A stretch of 64,000 nt of DNA, from assembly GCA_024637155.1 (NCBI GenBank), contig JAGXFR010000025.1:25020-89019 (forward strand). The letters run 5' to 3'. The position numbers were made by a program, and so were the translations under genes. Below are positions 20,243-28,153 of this stretch, piece after piece. The notes beneath the pieces were generated by a model, which saw only the letters and a list, made by a program, of their open reading frames with translations, made no database searches and was not told the origin of the DNA. The DNA comes from Burkholderiaceae bacterium (lineage in GTDB: Bacteria > Pseudomonadota > Gammaproteobacteria > Burkholderiales > Burkholderiaceae_E). Positions within the stretch are counted from its first letter, which is position 1; each line of letters opens with the position of its first letter.

Positions 20243-21471
20243 GCGCCACGCGCACGATCCGGCTCGTTCCGGCGCGTCCGGAGCGCGCGCCCGATGCGCC
20301 GGTGGGTGTGGTGCCCGCGCCGCCGCTGGCCCTCTATGTGCACCTGCCATGGTGCGTGCGCAAGTGTCCCTACTGCGACTTCAACTCCTTCGAACATTCG
20401 CCCGAGGGCGTCCCCGAGGAGCGCTACCTCGAGGCGCTGACCGCCGACCTGGATGCGGCGCTTCCCGACGTGTGGGGGCGCAGCGTGCGCACCGTATTCA
20501 TCGGGGGCGGCACGCCGAGCCTGTTCTCGCCCGAGACGGTCGACCGGCTGCTCGCGATCGTGCGCGCACGCCTGCCGCTGCTGCCCGGCGCGGAGGTGAC
20601 GCTGGAGGCGAATCCGGGGACCTTCGAGGCGCAGCGGTTCGCGGCCTTCGCGCAGGCCGGGGTCACGCGGCTCTCGGTGGGCGTGCAGAGTTTCTCGGAT
20701 CGTGCGCTGGCTGCGCTGGGCCGCGTCCACGGTGCCGACGAGGCACGCCGCGCGCTGGAAGTGGCGGCGACGCGTTTCGCGGCGTTCAACATCGACCTGA
20801 TGTACGGTCTCCCCGGGCAGAGCCTCGCGGAATGCGCGCAGGACCTCGCGGAAGCGCTTTCCTACGATCCACCGCACCTGTCGGTCTATCACCTGGCGAT
20901 TGAACCGGGAACCGCTTTCGCGACCCACCCGCCCCAGGTGGCTGGCGATGATCTCGCCGCCGACATGCAGGTGCTGGTCGAGGAGCGCACGGGCGCGGCG
21001 GGGCTGAAGCAGTACGAGGTCTCCGCGTACGCGCGCCCCGGGCGACGCTGCGAGCACAACGTCAACTACTGGCAGTTCGGCGACTACCTGGGCATCGGCG
21101 CCGGCGCGCACGGCAAGATCTCCTTTGCCGATCGGATCGTGCGCGAGCAGCGCCATCGCAACCCGCTGCGCTACATGGACGCCGCCATCGCGGGAGACGC
21201 AGTGGAGGAGCGGCGCGTGCTGGCGCGCGATGATCTGGTCTTCGAGTTCATGCTCAATGCGCTGCGCCTGGTCGACGGCGTTCCGCTGGCGCTGTTCGCG
21301 CGGCACACGGGGCTGGACCCAGGCGAACTGGCGCCCGAACTGCGCGCGGCCCGGGAGCGTGGGCTGCTCGATGGGGATCCGGGCCTGCTGCGCCCGACCG
21401 AACTCGGGCGACGCTTCCTCAACGACCTGCAGCAGATGTTCCTGCGGACCCCGGTGACGGGTGCACCCTGA
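20239..21471 (+). CDS. hemW: Radical SAM heme chaperone HemW
   Basis: 410 residues from GTG 20239, overlapping the rdgB stop by 4 bp. The radical SAM site is C-V-R-K-C-P-Y-C (CxxxCxxC), followed by F-I-G-G-G-T-P-S and G-V-Q-S-F. The segment G-D-Y-L-G-I-G-A-G-A-H-G-K-I and the C-terminal winged-helix-like end fit HemW. HemW-type proteins bind haem and hand it to respiratory enzymes, unlike the coproporphyrinogen oxidase HemN. The residues before the fold (about 25) are poorly conserved. Confidence 0.93.
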   Translation: MSATRTIRLVPARPERAPDAPVGVVPAPPLALYVHLPWCVRKCPYCDFNSFEHSPEGVPEERYLEALTADLDAALPDVWGRSVRTVFIGGGTPSLFSPETVDRLLAIVRARLPLLPGAEVTLEANPGTFEAQRFAAFAQAGVTRLSVGVQSFSDRALAALGRVHGADEARRALEVAATRFAAFNIDLMYGLPGQSLAECAQDLAEALSYDPPHLSVYHLAIEPGTAFATHPPQVAGDDLAADMQVLVEERTGAAGLKQYEVSAYARPGRRCEHNVNYWQFGDYLGIGAGAHGKISFADRIVREQRHRNPLRYMDAAIAGDAVEERRVLARDDLVFEFMLNALRLVDGVPLALFARHTGLDPGELAPELRAARERGLLDGDPGLLRPTELGRRFLNDLQQMFLRTPVTGAP

Positions 21472-21497
21472 GGGGGCACGAAAGCGCGGCGCCCCGA

Positions 21498-21514
21498 TGC
21501 ACCGCGACAGTGCA
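21498..21514. promoter_or_regulatory. NtrC-type enhancer site 1 upstream of glnA
   Basis: TGCACCGCGACAGTGCA matches the NtrC dyad TGCACY-N5-RGTGCA. It lies about 130 bp before the sigma-54 promoter, a usual enhancer distance. Confidence 0.75.
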
Positions 21515-21528
21515 CGGCACGCACGCAC

Positions 21529-21543
21529 GCACCGTGCTGGTGC
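21529..21543. promoter_or_regulatory. NtrC-type enhancer site 2 upstream of glnA
   Basis: GCACCGTGCTGGTGC is a perfect GCACC-N5-GGTGC dyad. Its centre is 30 bp from that of site 1, which would put two NtrC dimers on nearly the same face of the helix. Confidence 0.8.
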
Positions 21544-21628
21544 CATCTCCGGCGATGCAGGCCATGTCCCGGTGCACGCGCCAGAGCGGGAGATCACGCG
21601 CAGGCACAAACCAGGCCGGATGAATCGC

Positions 21629-21644
21629 TGGCACGAATGCTGCT
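21629..21644 (+). promoter_or_regulatory. Sigma-54 promoter of glnA
   Basis: TGGCACGAATGCTGCT matches the -24/-12 consensus TGGCACG-N4-TTGCW, with GG and GC ten bases apart. Transcription would begin near 21655, leaving a leader of about 180 nt before glnA. The two NtrC sites upstream and ntrBC downstream support nitrogen-responsive activation. Confidence 0.82.
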
Positions 21645-21710
21645 TGCTCCCTTTCGTTGGTTCCCGGAGCGTCACGCCAGCGCGGCGAGTTCCGGGGCGA
21701 TGAGCGCAGA

Positions 21711-21739
21711 TTGAACCTGTCGGAGAAAAGACCCACAAT
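21711..21739 (+). promoter_or_regulatory. Candidate sigma-70 promoter of glnA
   Basis: TTGAAC and CACAAT are separated by 17 bp, about 95 bp before the glnA start. It would supply basal expression when NtrC is not phosphorylated. The rest of 21472-21835 holds no gene that I can support. Confidence 0.5.
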
Positions 21740-21835
21740 CGAAGGCGAGTTTTCGGTCCGCGGCGCACCCTGCCGCGACGGTTGGCGAGCCTGTTGTCCG
21801 AATCCCCATCCACCCGCCATCTGGAGAGATTTCCC

Positions 21836-23248
21836 ATGACTACCGTTTCCGAAGTGATGAAGATCGTCGCCGACAACGACGTCAAGTTCGTCGACTTCCG
21901 TTTCACCGATACCCGCGGCAAGGAGCAGCACGTCACGGTCCCCGTTTCGCACTTCGACGAGGACAAGTTCACCGAAGGTCATGCGTTCGACGGTTCGTCG
22001 ATTGCCGGCTGGAAGGGGATCGAGGCTTCGGACATGCTGCTGATGCCGGACCCGGCGAGCGCACGGATGGATCCGTTTCGCGAGGAGTCGACGCTGCTGC
22101 TGACCTGCGACGTGGTCGAGCCCACCGACGGCAAGGGCTACGTGCGCGACCCGCGCTCGATCGCGCGGCGCGCCGAGGCCTACCTGAAGTCGACCGGCAT
22201 CGGCGACACCGCCTACTTCGGACCCGAGCCCGAGTTCTTCATCTTCGATTCGGTCACCTGGCACGTCGACATGTCGGGTTGCTCGGTGAAGATCAACTCC
22301 GAGGAAGCCTCGTGGAGCACGAGCAAGGAATTCGAGGGCGGGAATCTCGGACACCGGCCGACCGTGAAGGGCGGCTACTTCCCGGTTCCCCCGGTCGATT
22401 CGCTGCAGGACATCCGCTCGGAGATGGTGCTGATTCTCGAGCAGATGGGCGTGCCCGTTGAAGTGCATCATCACGAGGTGGCTGGTGCCGGGCAGTGCGA
22501 GATCGGCACCCGGTTTGCGGAGCTGGTGACGCGCGCCGACTGGGTGCAGGTGCTCAAGTACGTGGTTCACAACGTCGCGCACAGCTACGGCAAGACCGCC
22601 ACGTTCATGCCCAAGCCGATCGTCGGGGACAACGGCTCCGGCATGCACGTCCACCAGTCGATCTGGAAGGACGGAAAGAATCTGTTCGCCGGAGACAAGT
22701 ACGCCGGCCTCTCCGACCTGGCCCTGTACTACATCGGCGGGGTCATCAAGCACGCCCGCGCCCTGAACGCGATCACCAACCCGACGACCAACTCCTACAA
22801 GCGGCTGGTGCCGGGCTTTGAAGCCCCGGTGATGCTCGCCTACTCGGCGCGCAACCGCTCGGCCTCGATCCGCATCCCGCACGTGAGCAACCCCAAGGCG
22901 CGGCGCGTCGAGGTCCGCTTCCCGGACCCGGCGGCCAACCCCTACATGGCCTTCGCCGCGCTGCTGATGGCTGGCCTCGATGGCATCGAGAACAAGATCC
23001 ATCCGGGCGAGGCGGCCGACAAGAATCTCTACGACCTGCCGCCCGAGGAAGGCAAGGCGATTCCCACGGTTGCCAGTTCGCTGGACATGGCGCTCGAGGC
23101 GCTCGACAAGGATCGCGACTTCCTGACGCGGGGTGGGGTGTTCGACAACGAGATGATCGACGCGTACATCGAACTCAAGATGGAGGAGGTCACGCGACTG
23201 CGCATGACCACGCATCCGCTCGAATTCGACTCGACCTACTCCTGCTGA
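21836..23248 (+). CDS. glnA: Type I glutamine synthetase
   Basis: 470 residues from ATG 21836, with GGAGAG 7 bp upstream. The frame continues 18 codons upstream without support. Catalytic motifs are present: [26 protein letters not shown], and N-R-S-A-S-I-R-I-P. The adenylylation loop [10 protein letters not shown] places the modified tyrosine at residue 399, so activity is probably tuned by GlnE/GlnB. It condenses ammonia with glutamate. Expression is predicted from a sigma-54/NtrC promoter and a sigma-70 promoter. Confidence 0.97.
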   Translation: MTTVSEVMKIVADNDVKFVDFRFTDTRGKEQHVTVPVSHFDEDKFTEGHAFDGSSIAGWKGIEASDMLLMPDPASARMDPFREESTLLLTCDVVEPTDGKGYVRDPRSIARRAEAYLKSTGIGDTAYFGPEPEFFIFDSVTWHVDMSGCSVKINSEEASWSTSKEFEGGNLGHRPTVKGGYFPVPPVDSLQDIRSEMVLILEQMGVPVEVHHHEVAGAGQCEIGTRFAELVTRADWVQVLKYVVHNVAHSYGKTATFMPKPIVGDNGSGMHVHQSIWKDGKNLFAGDKYAGLSDLALYYIGGVIKHARALNAITNPTTNSYKRLVPGFEAPVMLAYSARNRSASIRIPHVSNPKARRVEVRFPDPAANPYMAFAALLMAGLDGIENKIHPGEAADKNLYDLPPEEGKAIPTVASSLDMALEALDKDRDFLTRGGVFDNEMIDAYIELKMEEVTRLRMTTHPLEFDSTYSC

Positions 23249-23307
23249 CGAGCGCGTATCCGGCGATCGGGAAGGGACGGGGCGACGCCCTGGACGCGCG
23301 CAGGCAC

Positions 23308-23335
23308 CACGGCCGACCCCTGCGGGTCGGCCGTG
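23308..23335 (+). terminator. Strong hairpin after glnA
   Basis: A perfect 12-bp stem (CACGGCCGACCC / GGGTCGGCCGTG) closes a 4-nt loop 60 bp after the glnA stop. There is no T-run, so it may act as an RNA-processing or partial termination signal that reduces read-through into the downstream genes. Confidence 0.6.
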
Positions 23336-23412
23336 AGGCTTGCGGCGCGCGTGCCGGTTTGTCAGTCCCGGCGCCTGGGCTTACACTCCCCCCAACCTCA
23401 TTGTCCCGTCCG

Positions 23413-23922
23413 ATGACCAAGATCCTCCTCGCACTGCTCGGCCTCACGCTCGCACTGGAAGTCCCGGCGCAGATCTATCGATGCGAGGGCGAGGCTGGCG
23501 TGGTCGAATACAGCAACAACGTCACGCCGGGACGCGAAGGTCGCTGCCGCAAGGTCGACCTGCCCGAACTCTCTACGATCCCCATGCCCAAGCTGCCGCC
23601 CAAGGCGGCGTCGGCCACAGGTGGGGGGGCCACGTCGAGTGCGCCGGCGGGCAAGGGGGGTGACTTCCCGCGCGTCAGCGCCGCCACGCAGAAGGCGCGC
23701 GACACCGATCGGCGCCGGATCATCGAGGATGAACTGCGCACGGAAGAGGCCAAGCTGGCCGAACTCAAAGCAGAATACAAGGACGGTGAGCCGGACCGGC
23801 TCGGTAGCGAGCGCAATTACCAGAAGTACCTCGATCGGGTGCAACGCCTGAAGGAAGAGATCAGTCGCACCGAGGCCAACATCGCCACGCTCAAGCGTGA
23901 GCTCGGCACGATTCGCAACTAG
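23413..23922 (+). CDS. DUF4124 domain envelope protein with coiled coil
   Basis: 169 residues from ATG 23413. A signal peptide (K-I-L-L-A-L-L-G-L-T-L-A-L-E-V-P-A-Q) precedes a DUF4124-like segment (I-Y-R-C-E-G-E-A-G-V-V-E-Y-S-N). A low-complexity G/A/K linker leads to a charged coiled coil at about 100-165. Probably periplasmic; function unknown. DUF4124 proteins between glnA and ntrB are common in betaproteobacteria. Its end overlaps the proposed ntrB start by 26 bp. Confidence 0.82.
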   Translation: MTKILLALLGLTLALEVPAQIYRCEGEAGVVEYSNNVTPGREGRCRKVDLPELSTIPMPKLPPKAASATGGGATSSAPAGKGGDFPRVSAATQKARDTDRRRIIEDELRTEEAKLAELKAEYKDGEPDRLGSERNYQKYLDRVQRLKEEISRTEANIATLKRELGTIRN

Positions 23923-25078
23923 CGCCGACGAACGCAGCGTGCGCGGCGTGCGCCCCCCCCGAATTTCGAACCTGCGTCGCACGCCGGAGGCGAGCGGCCT
24001 CGACGGCCTCGACCTGCTCACGGGCGCCGTGGCGCTGCTCGACGCGCAGGGCGCCACCGTCTTTCTCAACGATGCTGCCGAAGAGCTCTTCGAGGTATCG
24101 CTGCGACGCGTGCGCGGCCAGGCGTTCAGCGAGCTGTTTGTCGAGAGCGACGCGCTGGAGGCTCTGCTCGCAAAGGCAATGGTCCGCGAGTTCGACGAGC
24201 GGCGCACCGAGCTCACGCTCAAGCGCCCCGGTCGCGAGGGCGTGGCATTGCTCACCGACGCGACCGTGCTCGACGATCCGCGCGGCTTTCTGCTGCTGGA
24301 GTTTCGCCCGGATCTGCAGCGCCAGCGCGCCGAACGCGACGAGCGCCGCCGCGACGCGCTGCAGGCGGGGCACGACCTGGTGCGCGGGCTGGCCCACGAG
24401 ATCCGCAATCCCCTGGGCGGGATTCGCGGCGCCGCGCAGCTGCTCGAGTCCGAATTGGAAGCGCCGGAAATGCGCGAGTACACGCAGGTGATCGTGCGCG
24501 AGGTGGATCGCCTGCGTGCGCTTCTCGACCGCCTGCTCGAACCGCATCGCGGGCTGTCGCATCTGGAGGACGTCAATCTCCACGAGGTCTGCGAACGGGT
24601 CTGTGCGCTCGTGCTGGCCGAGTGGCCGCAGGGGCTGCGCATCGAGCGCGACTACGACGCGAGCCTGCCGAGCGTGCGCGGGGATCCGGAGCAACTGATT
24701 CAGGCGCTGCTCAACCTGGTGCGCAACGCGGCGCAAGCGCTCGCGGGTCGGGGGTCGATCCGGCTGGTGACGCGGATCGCACGGCAGGTGACGATCGATC
24801 GGCGACGGCACCGGCTCGCGCTGGATCTTCACGTGATCGACGACGGTCCCGGCGTCGATCCTGAAATTCGCGAGCGCATCTTTTTTCCGATGGTCAGCGC
24901 GCGCCCCGACGGTGTCGGCTTGGGGCTCACGCTCGCGCAGAACCTGATCCTGCGCCACGGCGGCGTGATTGAATGCGAGAGCCAGCCCGGACACACGGAT
25001 TTCCGCATCCTGCTGCCGCTTGGGTCGGAATCGGACGCCAACGGGCCGGCCACTGCGATGCACGGAGGCAACTTGTGA
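23897..25078 (+). CDS. ntrB: Nitrogen regulation sensor kinase NtrB (GlnL)
   Basis: 393 residues if GTG 23897 is used; a GTG at 23939 is an alternative, and neither has a convincing SD. A PAS domain lies at about 35-130 (A-V-A-L-L-D-A-Q-G-A-T-V-F-L-N). The H-box G-L-A-H-E-I-R-N-P-L-G-G-I-R-G-A-A-Q-L-L is exactly that of NtrB. N-box L-V-R-N-A-A-Q-A-L and G-boxes D-D-G-P-G-V-D and G-V-G-L-G-L-T-L-A-Q follow. It phosphorylates NtrC under nitrogen limitation and is normally controlled by PII. No membrane segment is present. Confidence 0.93.
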   Translation: MSSARFATSADERSVRGVRPPRISNLRRTPEASGLDGLDLLTGAVALLDAQGATVFLNDAAEELFEVSLRRVRGQAFSELFVESDALEALLAKAMVREFDERRTELTLKRPGREGVALLTDATVLDDPRGFLLLEFRPDLQRQRAERDERRRDALQAGHDLVRGLAHEIRNPLGGIRGAAQLLESELEAPEMREYTQVIVREVDRLRALLDRLLEPHRGLSHLEDVNLHEVCERVCALVLAEWPQGLRIERDYDASLPSVRGDPEQLIQALLNLVRNAAQALAGRGSIRLVTRIARQVTIDRRRHRLALDLHVIDDGPGVDPEIRERIFFPMVSARPDGVGLGLTLAQNLILRHGGVIECESQPGHTDFRILLPLGSESDANGPATAMHGGNL

Positions 25079-26535
25079 GCAACGAAGTCTGGATCGTCGA
25101 CGACGACGACTCGATTCGCTGGGTGCTGGAGCGCGCGCTGCAGCGCGAGGCGATCGCGGTGCGCGCCTTCGGCCGTGCCGACGAGTGTCTCGCAGCCCTC
25201 GGCGCGGGGCCGCCCCGCGTGCTGGTGTCCGACATCCGCATGCCCGGCGGCAGCGGCATCGACCTGCTGGCAAGCTTCCGGGAAAGGGCCCCGGCGACGC
25301 CCGTGATCATCATGACCGCCTATGCCGATCTCGAGAGCGCGGTGGCCGCGTTCCAGAATGGCGCCTTCGAGTACCTGCCCAAGCCCTTCGACCTCCCGGC
25401 CGCGGTCGATCTAGTGCGCCGCGCGCTCGAAGAGAGCCGGCGCGAGCCGGCCGCGGACGGTGCGCCCTTGGGTGACGTGGAAATGCTCGGGCGCGCCAGC
25501 GCGATGCAGGAGGTGTTCCGCGCGATCGGGCGGCTCTCGGCTTCGAGCGCGACGGTGCTGATCACCGGCGCGTCGGGCACCGGCAAGGAACTGGTGGCGC
25601 GCGCGCTGCATCGGCACAGCCCGCGCGCCGAAGGACCCTTCGTCGCGCTCAACACCTCGGCGATTCCGCGCGACCTGCTCGAGTCCGAGCTCTTCGGACA
25701 CGAGCGCGGCGCTTTCACCGGGGCGCTGCAGATGCGGCGCGGGCGCTTCGAGCAGGCGGCCGGCGGCACGCTGTTTCTCGACGAGATCGGTGACATGCCG
25801 GCAGCGCTGCAGACCCGCCTGTTGCGGGTGCTGTCCAACAACCCCTTCTATCGGGTGGGCGGACACGAGCCACTGACTGCCGACGTGCGGGTGATCGCCG
25901 CCACCCATCAGGATCTCGAGGAGCGGGTGCGCGCGGGCGAGTTCCGCGAAGACCTGCTGCACCGGCTCGATGTGATCCGGTTGCGCTTGCCGCGCCTGTG
26001 CGAGCGCCGGGAAGACATCACGATGCTGGCGCGCCACTTCATGCGGCGCAGCGCGCGGGACAACGGGATCGCGCCCAAGGTGCTGGCGGACGACGCGCTG
26101 GCGGCGCTCACGGGTTTCGACTGGCCCGGCAACGTCCGCCAGCTCGAGAACGTCTGCAATTGGCTCACGGTGATGGCGCCGGCGCAGGTCGTCACCGCGA
26201 AGGATTTGCCGCCGGAGATCCGCCGGGCGGCTCGCAGCGCGGCATCCGGTGACGAGGGCGCCGCGGTTCCGGCCGCTCCGGCGGCGCCGCCGCCCTCGGC
26301 GGACTGGTCCACGATGCTGGGCGACGCCGTGGCCCGGCGCCTCGCGACACCGGACGGGGAAACCGAAGCGGGCGAACTGATGGCTGCGCTGACGCGCGAT
26401 TTCGAGGCCGCCGTGCTGCGTGCCGCGCTCGCGCATACGGCGGGGCGGCGCATCGAGGCGGCGCGGCTGCTCGGCATCGGCCGCAACACGATCAGTCGCA
26501 AGATCGCCGATCTCGGGCTCGACGAGTCGGAGTGA
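25075..26535 (+). CDS. ntrC: Nitrogen regulation response regulator NtrC (GlnG)
   Basis: 486 residues from GTG 25075, overlapping the ntrB stop (GTGA) with GGAGG 6 bp upstream. Receiver domain (W-I-V-D-D-D-D-S-I-R-W-V-L, S-D-I-R-M-P), AAA+ sigma-54 activator domain (G-A-S-G-T-G-K-E, G-A-F-T-G-A) and a C-terminal Fis-type HTH (A-A-R-L-L-G-I-G-R-N-T-I-S-R-K-I). It should bind the two dyads upstream of glnA. An alanine/proline-rich linker at about 395-425 separates the AAA+ and DNA-binding domains. Confidence 0.96.
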   Translation: MSNEVWIVDDDDSIRWVLERALQREAIAVRAFGRADECLAALGAGPPRVLVSDIRMPGGSGIDLLASFRERAPATPVIIMTAYADLESAVAAFQNGAFEYLPKPFDLPAAVDLVRRALEESRREPAADGAPLGDVEMLGRASAMQEVFRAIGRLSASSATVLITGASGTGKELVARALHRHSPRAEGPFVALNTSAIPRDLLESELFGHERGAFTGALQMRRGRFEQAAGGTLFLDEIGDMPAALQTRLLRVLSNNPFYRVGGHEPLTADVRVIAATHQDLEERVRAGEFREDLLHRLDVIRLRLPRLCERREDITMLARHFMRRSARDNGIAPKVLADDALAALTGFDWPGNVRQLENVCNWLTVMAPAQVVTAKDLPPEIRRAARSAASGDEGAAVPAAPAAPPPSADWSTMLGDAVARRLATPDGETEAGELMAALTRDFEAAVLRAALAHTAGRRIEAARLLGIGRNTISRKIADLGLDESE

Positions 26536-26574
26536 ATCGGGGCGAAGTGGGGAATCGCGCCGTGAACCGGCGGG

Positions 26575-26599
26575 GGCGCTGCCGGGTCGCCGCAGCGCC
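26575..26599. terminator. Candidate hairpin between convergent ntrC and xth
   Basis: GGCGCTGC and GCAGCGCC form an 8-bp stem around a 9-nt loop in the 75-bp gap between two convergent genes. No T-run. Confidence 0.4.
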
Positions 26600-26610
26600 G
26601 CGCCGGCCGG

Positions 26611-27393
26611 TCAGTCGATTTCGACGATGACGGGCGCGTGATCCGAGGGCTTCTCCAGCTTGCGCGGGGCCCGATCGATCGCGCAGGCGCGCACGCGCGG
26701 CGCGAGTGACGCATCGACCAGCACGTGGTCGATCCGCAATCCGGCGTTGCGCCGAAAGCCGAGCTGACGGTAGTCCCACCAGCTGTAGCTCCGTTCCGCC
26801 TGCTCGAACATCCGGAATGCGTCCACGCGGCCGTCGGCCAGCAGAGAGCGGAAACGTTCCCGCTCGGGCTCGGAGCACAGGATTGCCCCTCTCCAGGCCT
26901 CGGGGTCATGGACGTCGCGGTCCTCGGGCGCGATGTTGAAGTCGCCCAGCAGGACCGTCGCGGCCGCGGCACCCGCGGCGGGGCGCTGCGCGAGCCACGC
27001 GCGCAGCGCGTCGATCCACGCCAGCTTGTATTCGTACTTGTCCGACCCGACCTCCTGCCCGTTGGGGAAGTAGGCGCAGACCAGGCGCAGTCCGCCCACC
27101 TCGGCGCTGATCAGGCGCTGCTGCGGGTCTTCGTAGAGCGGGTTCCCGCGCAGGACGGCAGTGGGCGCTCCGACGGTGGCCCGGCGCGAGAGGATGGCGA
27201 CACCGTTGTAGGTCGGCTGCCCCGCAAACACGGCGTCGTAGCCCGCTTCGGCCAGCGCCGCCGCCGGGAACTTGTCGTTGGTGAGCTTGGTTTCCTGCAG
27301 CGCGAGCGCGTCGATCTCGTTGGCCGCGAGCCAGTCGAGCACGTGGCCCAGGCGCACGCGCAGGGAATTGACGTTCCAGGTGGCGATCTTCAT
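26611..27393 (-). CDS. xth: Exodeoxyribonuclease III (AP endonuclease)
   Basis: 260 residues. The N-terminus M-K-I-A-T-W-N-V-N-S-L-R, the metal-binding L-Q-E-T-K, Y-N-G-V-A-I-L-S, G-D-F-N-I-A-P-E-D-R-D-V and C-terminal S-D-H-A-P-V motifs identify the ExoIII family. It repairs abasic sites and has 3' exonuclease activity. It is last in a left-pointing run folD-prlC-glutaredoxin-xth, but 49 bp separate it from its upstream neighbour. Confidence 0.95.
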   Translation of the reverse strand: MKIATWNVNSLRVRLGHVLDWLAANEIDALALQETKLTNDKFPAAALAEAGYDAVFAGQPTYNGVAILSRRATVGAPTAVLRGNPLYEDPQQRLISAEVGGLRLVCAYFPNGQEVGSDKYEYKLAWIDALRAWLAQRPAAGAAAATVLLGDFNIAPEDRDVHDPEAWRGAILCSEPERERFRSLLADGRVDAFRMFEQAERSYSWWDYRQLGFRRNAGLRIDHVLVDASLAPRVRACAIDRAPRKLEKPSDHAPVIVEID

Positions 27394-27442
27394 GCCGCTG
27401 CGGCCTGGCTCGTCCTTGCGTGGCGCGCGTGCAGGTCCGTTG

Positions 27443-28153
27443 CTAGAAGCGCACCGACGTTGCGGGAGCCTCGGTGCGCGGCATCGCCGGCAGCAGGAAG
27501 GGCGCGCCCGCAGAGTTGGCGAAGGCTGTCGGGGGAGTTGTGTCCGGGGTCACCTTGGGTGTTTCGACGGGTGCCGTCGAGGCGGTCTCCGGAGTGCCCG
27601 CGCCCGCGCCGGGGCGCGGTGCCGCACGCTCGGCGAGCACGTTCGCCGCCGGGCGTTGGTAACCGCTGGGGAGCATGGAGGTCTTCGGGTAGCCGCCCGC
27701 GTCGAGCATGCGATCCCACGCCCCCGACTCGAAGCCGTCCAGGCCCTCGCGCCCGACCACCAGCCCGGGGAGGATCGTTCCCGACAGGCCCAGCTTGCGC
27801 AGCGCGTCCGCGTCGGCCTGACGGGTGATCGTGCGCTCGGAGAACGGGATGCCGCGTTTGTTCAGATGGGCGCGGCCCAGTTCGCAGGGGGCGCAGGACG
27901 GAGTCGTGTAAAGGGTTACCGGATAGCGCTCGACCGCGCCACGCAAAGCGTAGGGCAGCGCGACCGTATCGGCGCTGGCGCTCGCGACCGGGCCGCGCGG
28001 CGTGGCGAGGACCCGTGCGCCGGCCGGGGGCAATCGGTCCCCATAGTTGATCGCCCCGTCCTGGTCGGCCCACTTGTACTGCGCGTGTGCGGTTCCCGCG
28101 ACGAAGAGCGCAAGCAGCGCGACGCGGGAGAGGTGGCGGAGTTGATCAGACAT
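27443..28153 (-). CDS. DUF4124 plus glutaredoxin-like exported protein
   Basis: 236 residues from ATG 28153. A signal peptide (V-A-L-L-A-L-F-V-A-G-T-A-H-A) is followed by a DUF4124 segment (Q-Y-K-W-A-D-Q-D-G-A-I-N-Y-G-D) and a glutaredoxin-like fold with the redox site S-C-A-P-C (Y-T-T-P-S-C-A-P-C-E-L). A proline/threonine-rich disordered tail of about 70 residues ends the protein. A periplasmic thiol-disulfide role is inferred. The start overlaps the prlC stop by 8 bp, so it is translationally coupled. DUF4124 also occurs in the protein at 23413-23922. Confidence 0.82.
   Translation of the reverse strand: MSDQLRHLSRVALLALFVAGTAHAQYKWADQDGAINYGDRLPPAGARVLATPRGPVASASADTVALPYALRGAVERYPVTLYTTPSCAPCELGRAHLNKRGIPFSERTITRQADADALRKLGLSGTILPGLVVGREGLDGFESGAWDRMLDAGGYPKTSMLPSGYQRPAANVLAERAAPRPGAGAGTPETASTAPVETPKVTPDTTPPTAFANSAGAPFLLPAMPRTEAPATSVRF

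Noticed and set aside
21461..21703. 80-codon rightward open frame upstream of glnA
   Set aside because: It overlaps the NtrC sites and sigma-54 promoter, lacks a convincing SD and has no recognisable sequence; the stretch is better explained as a control region.
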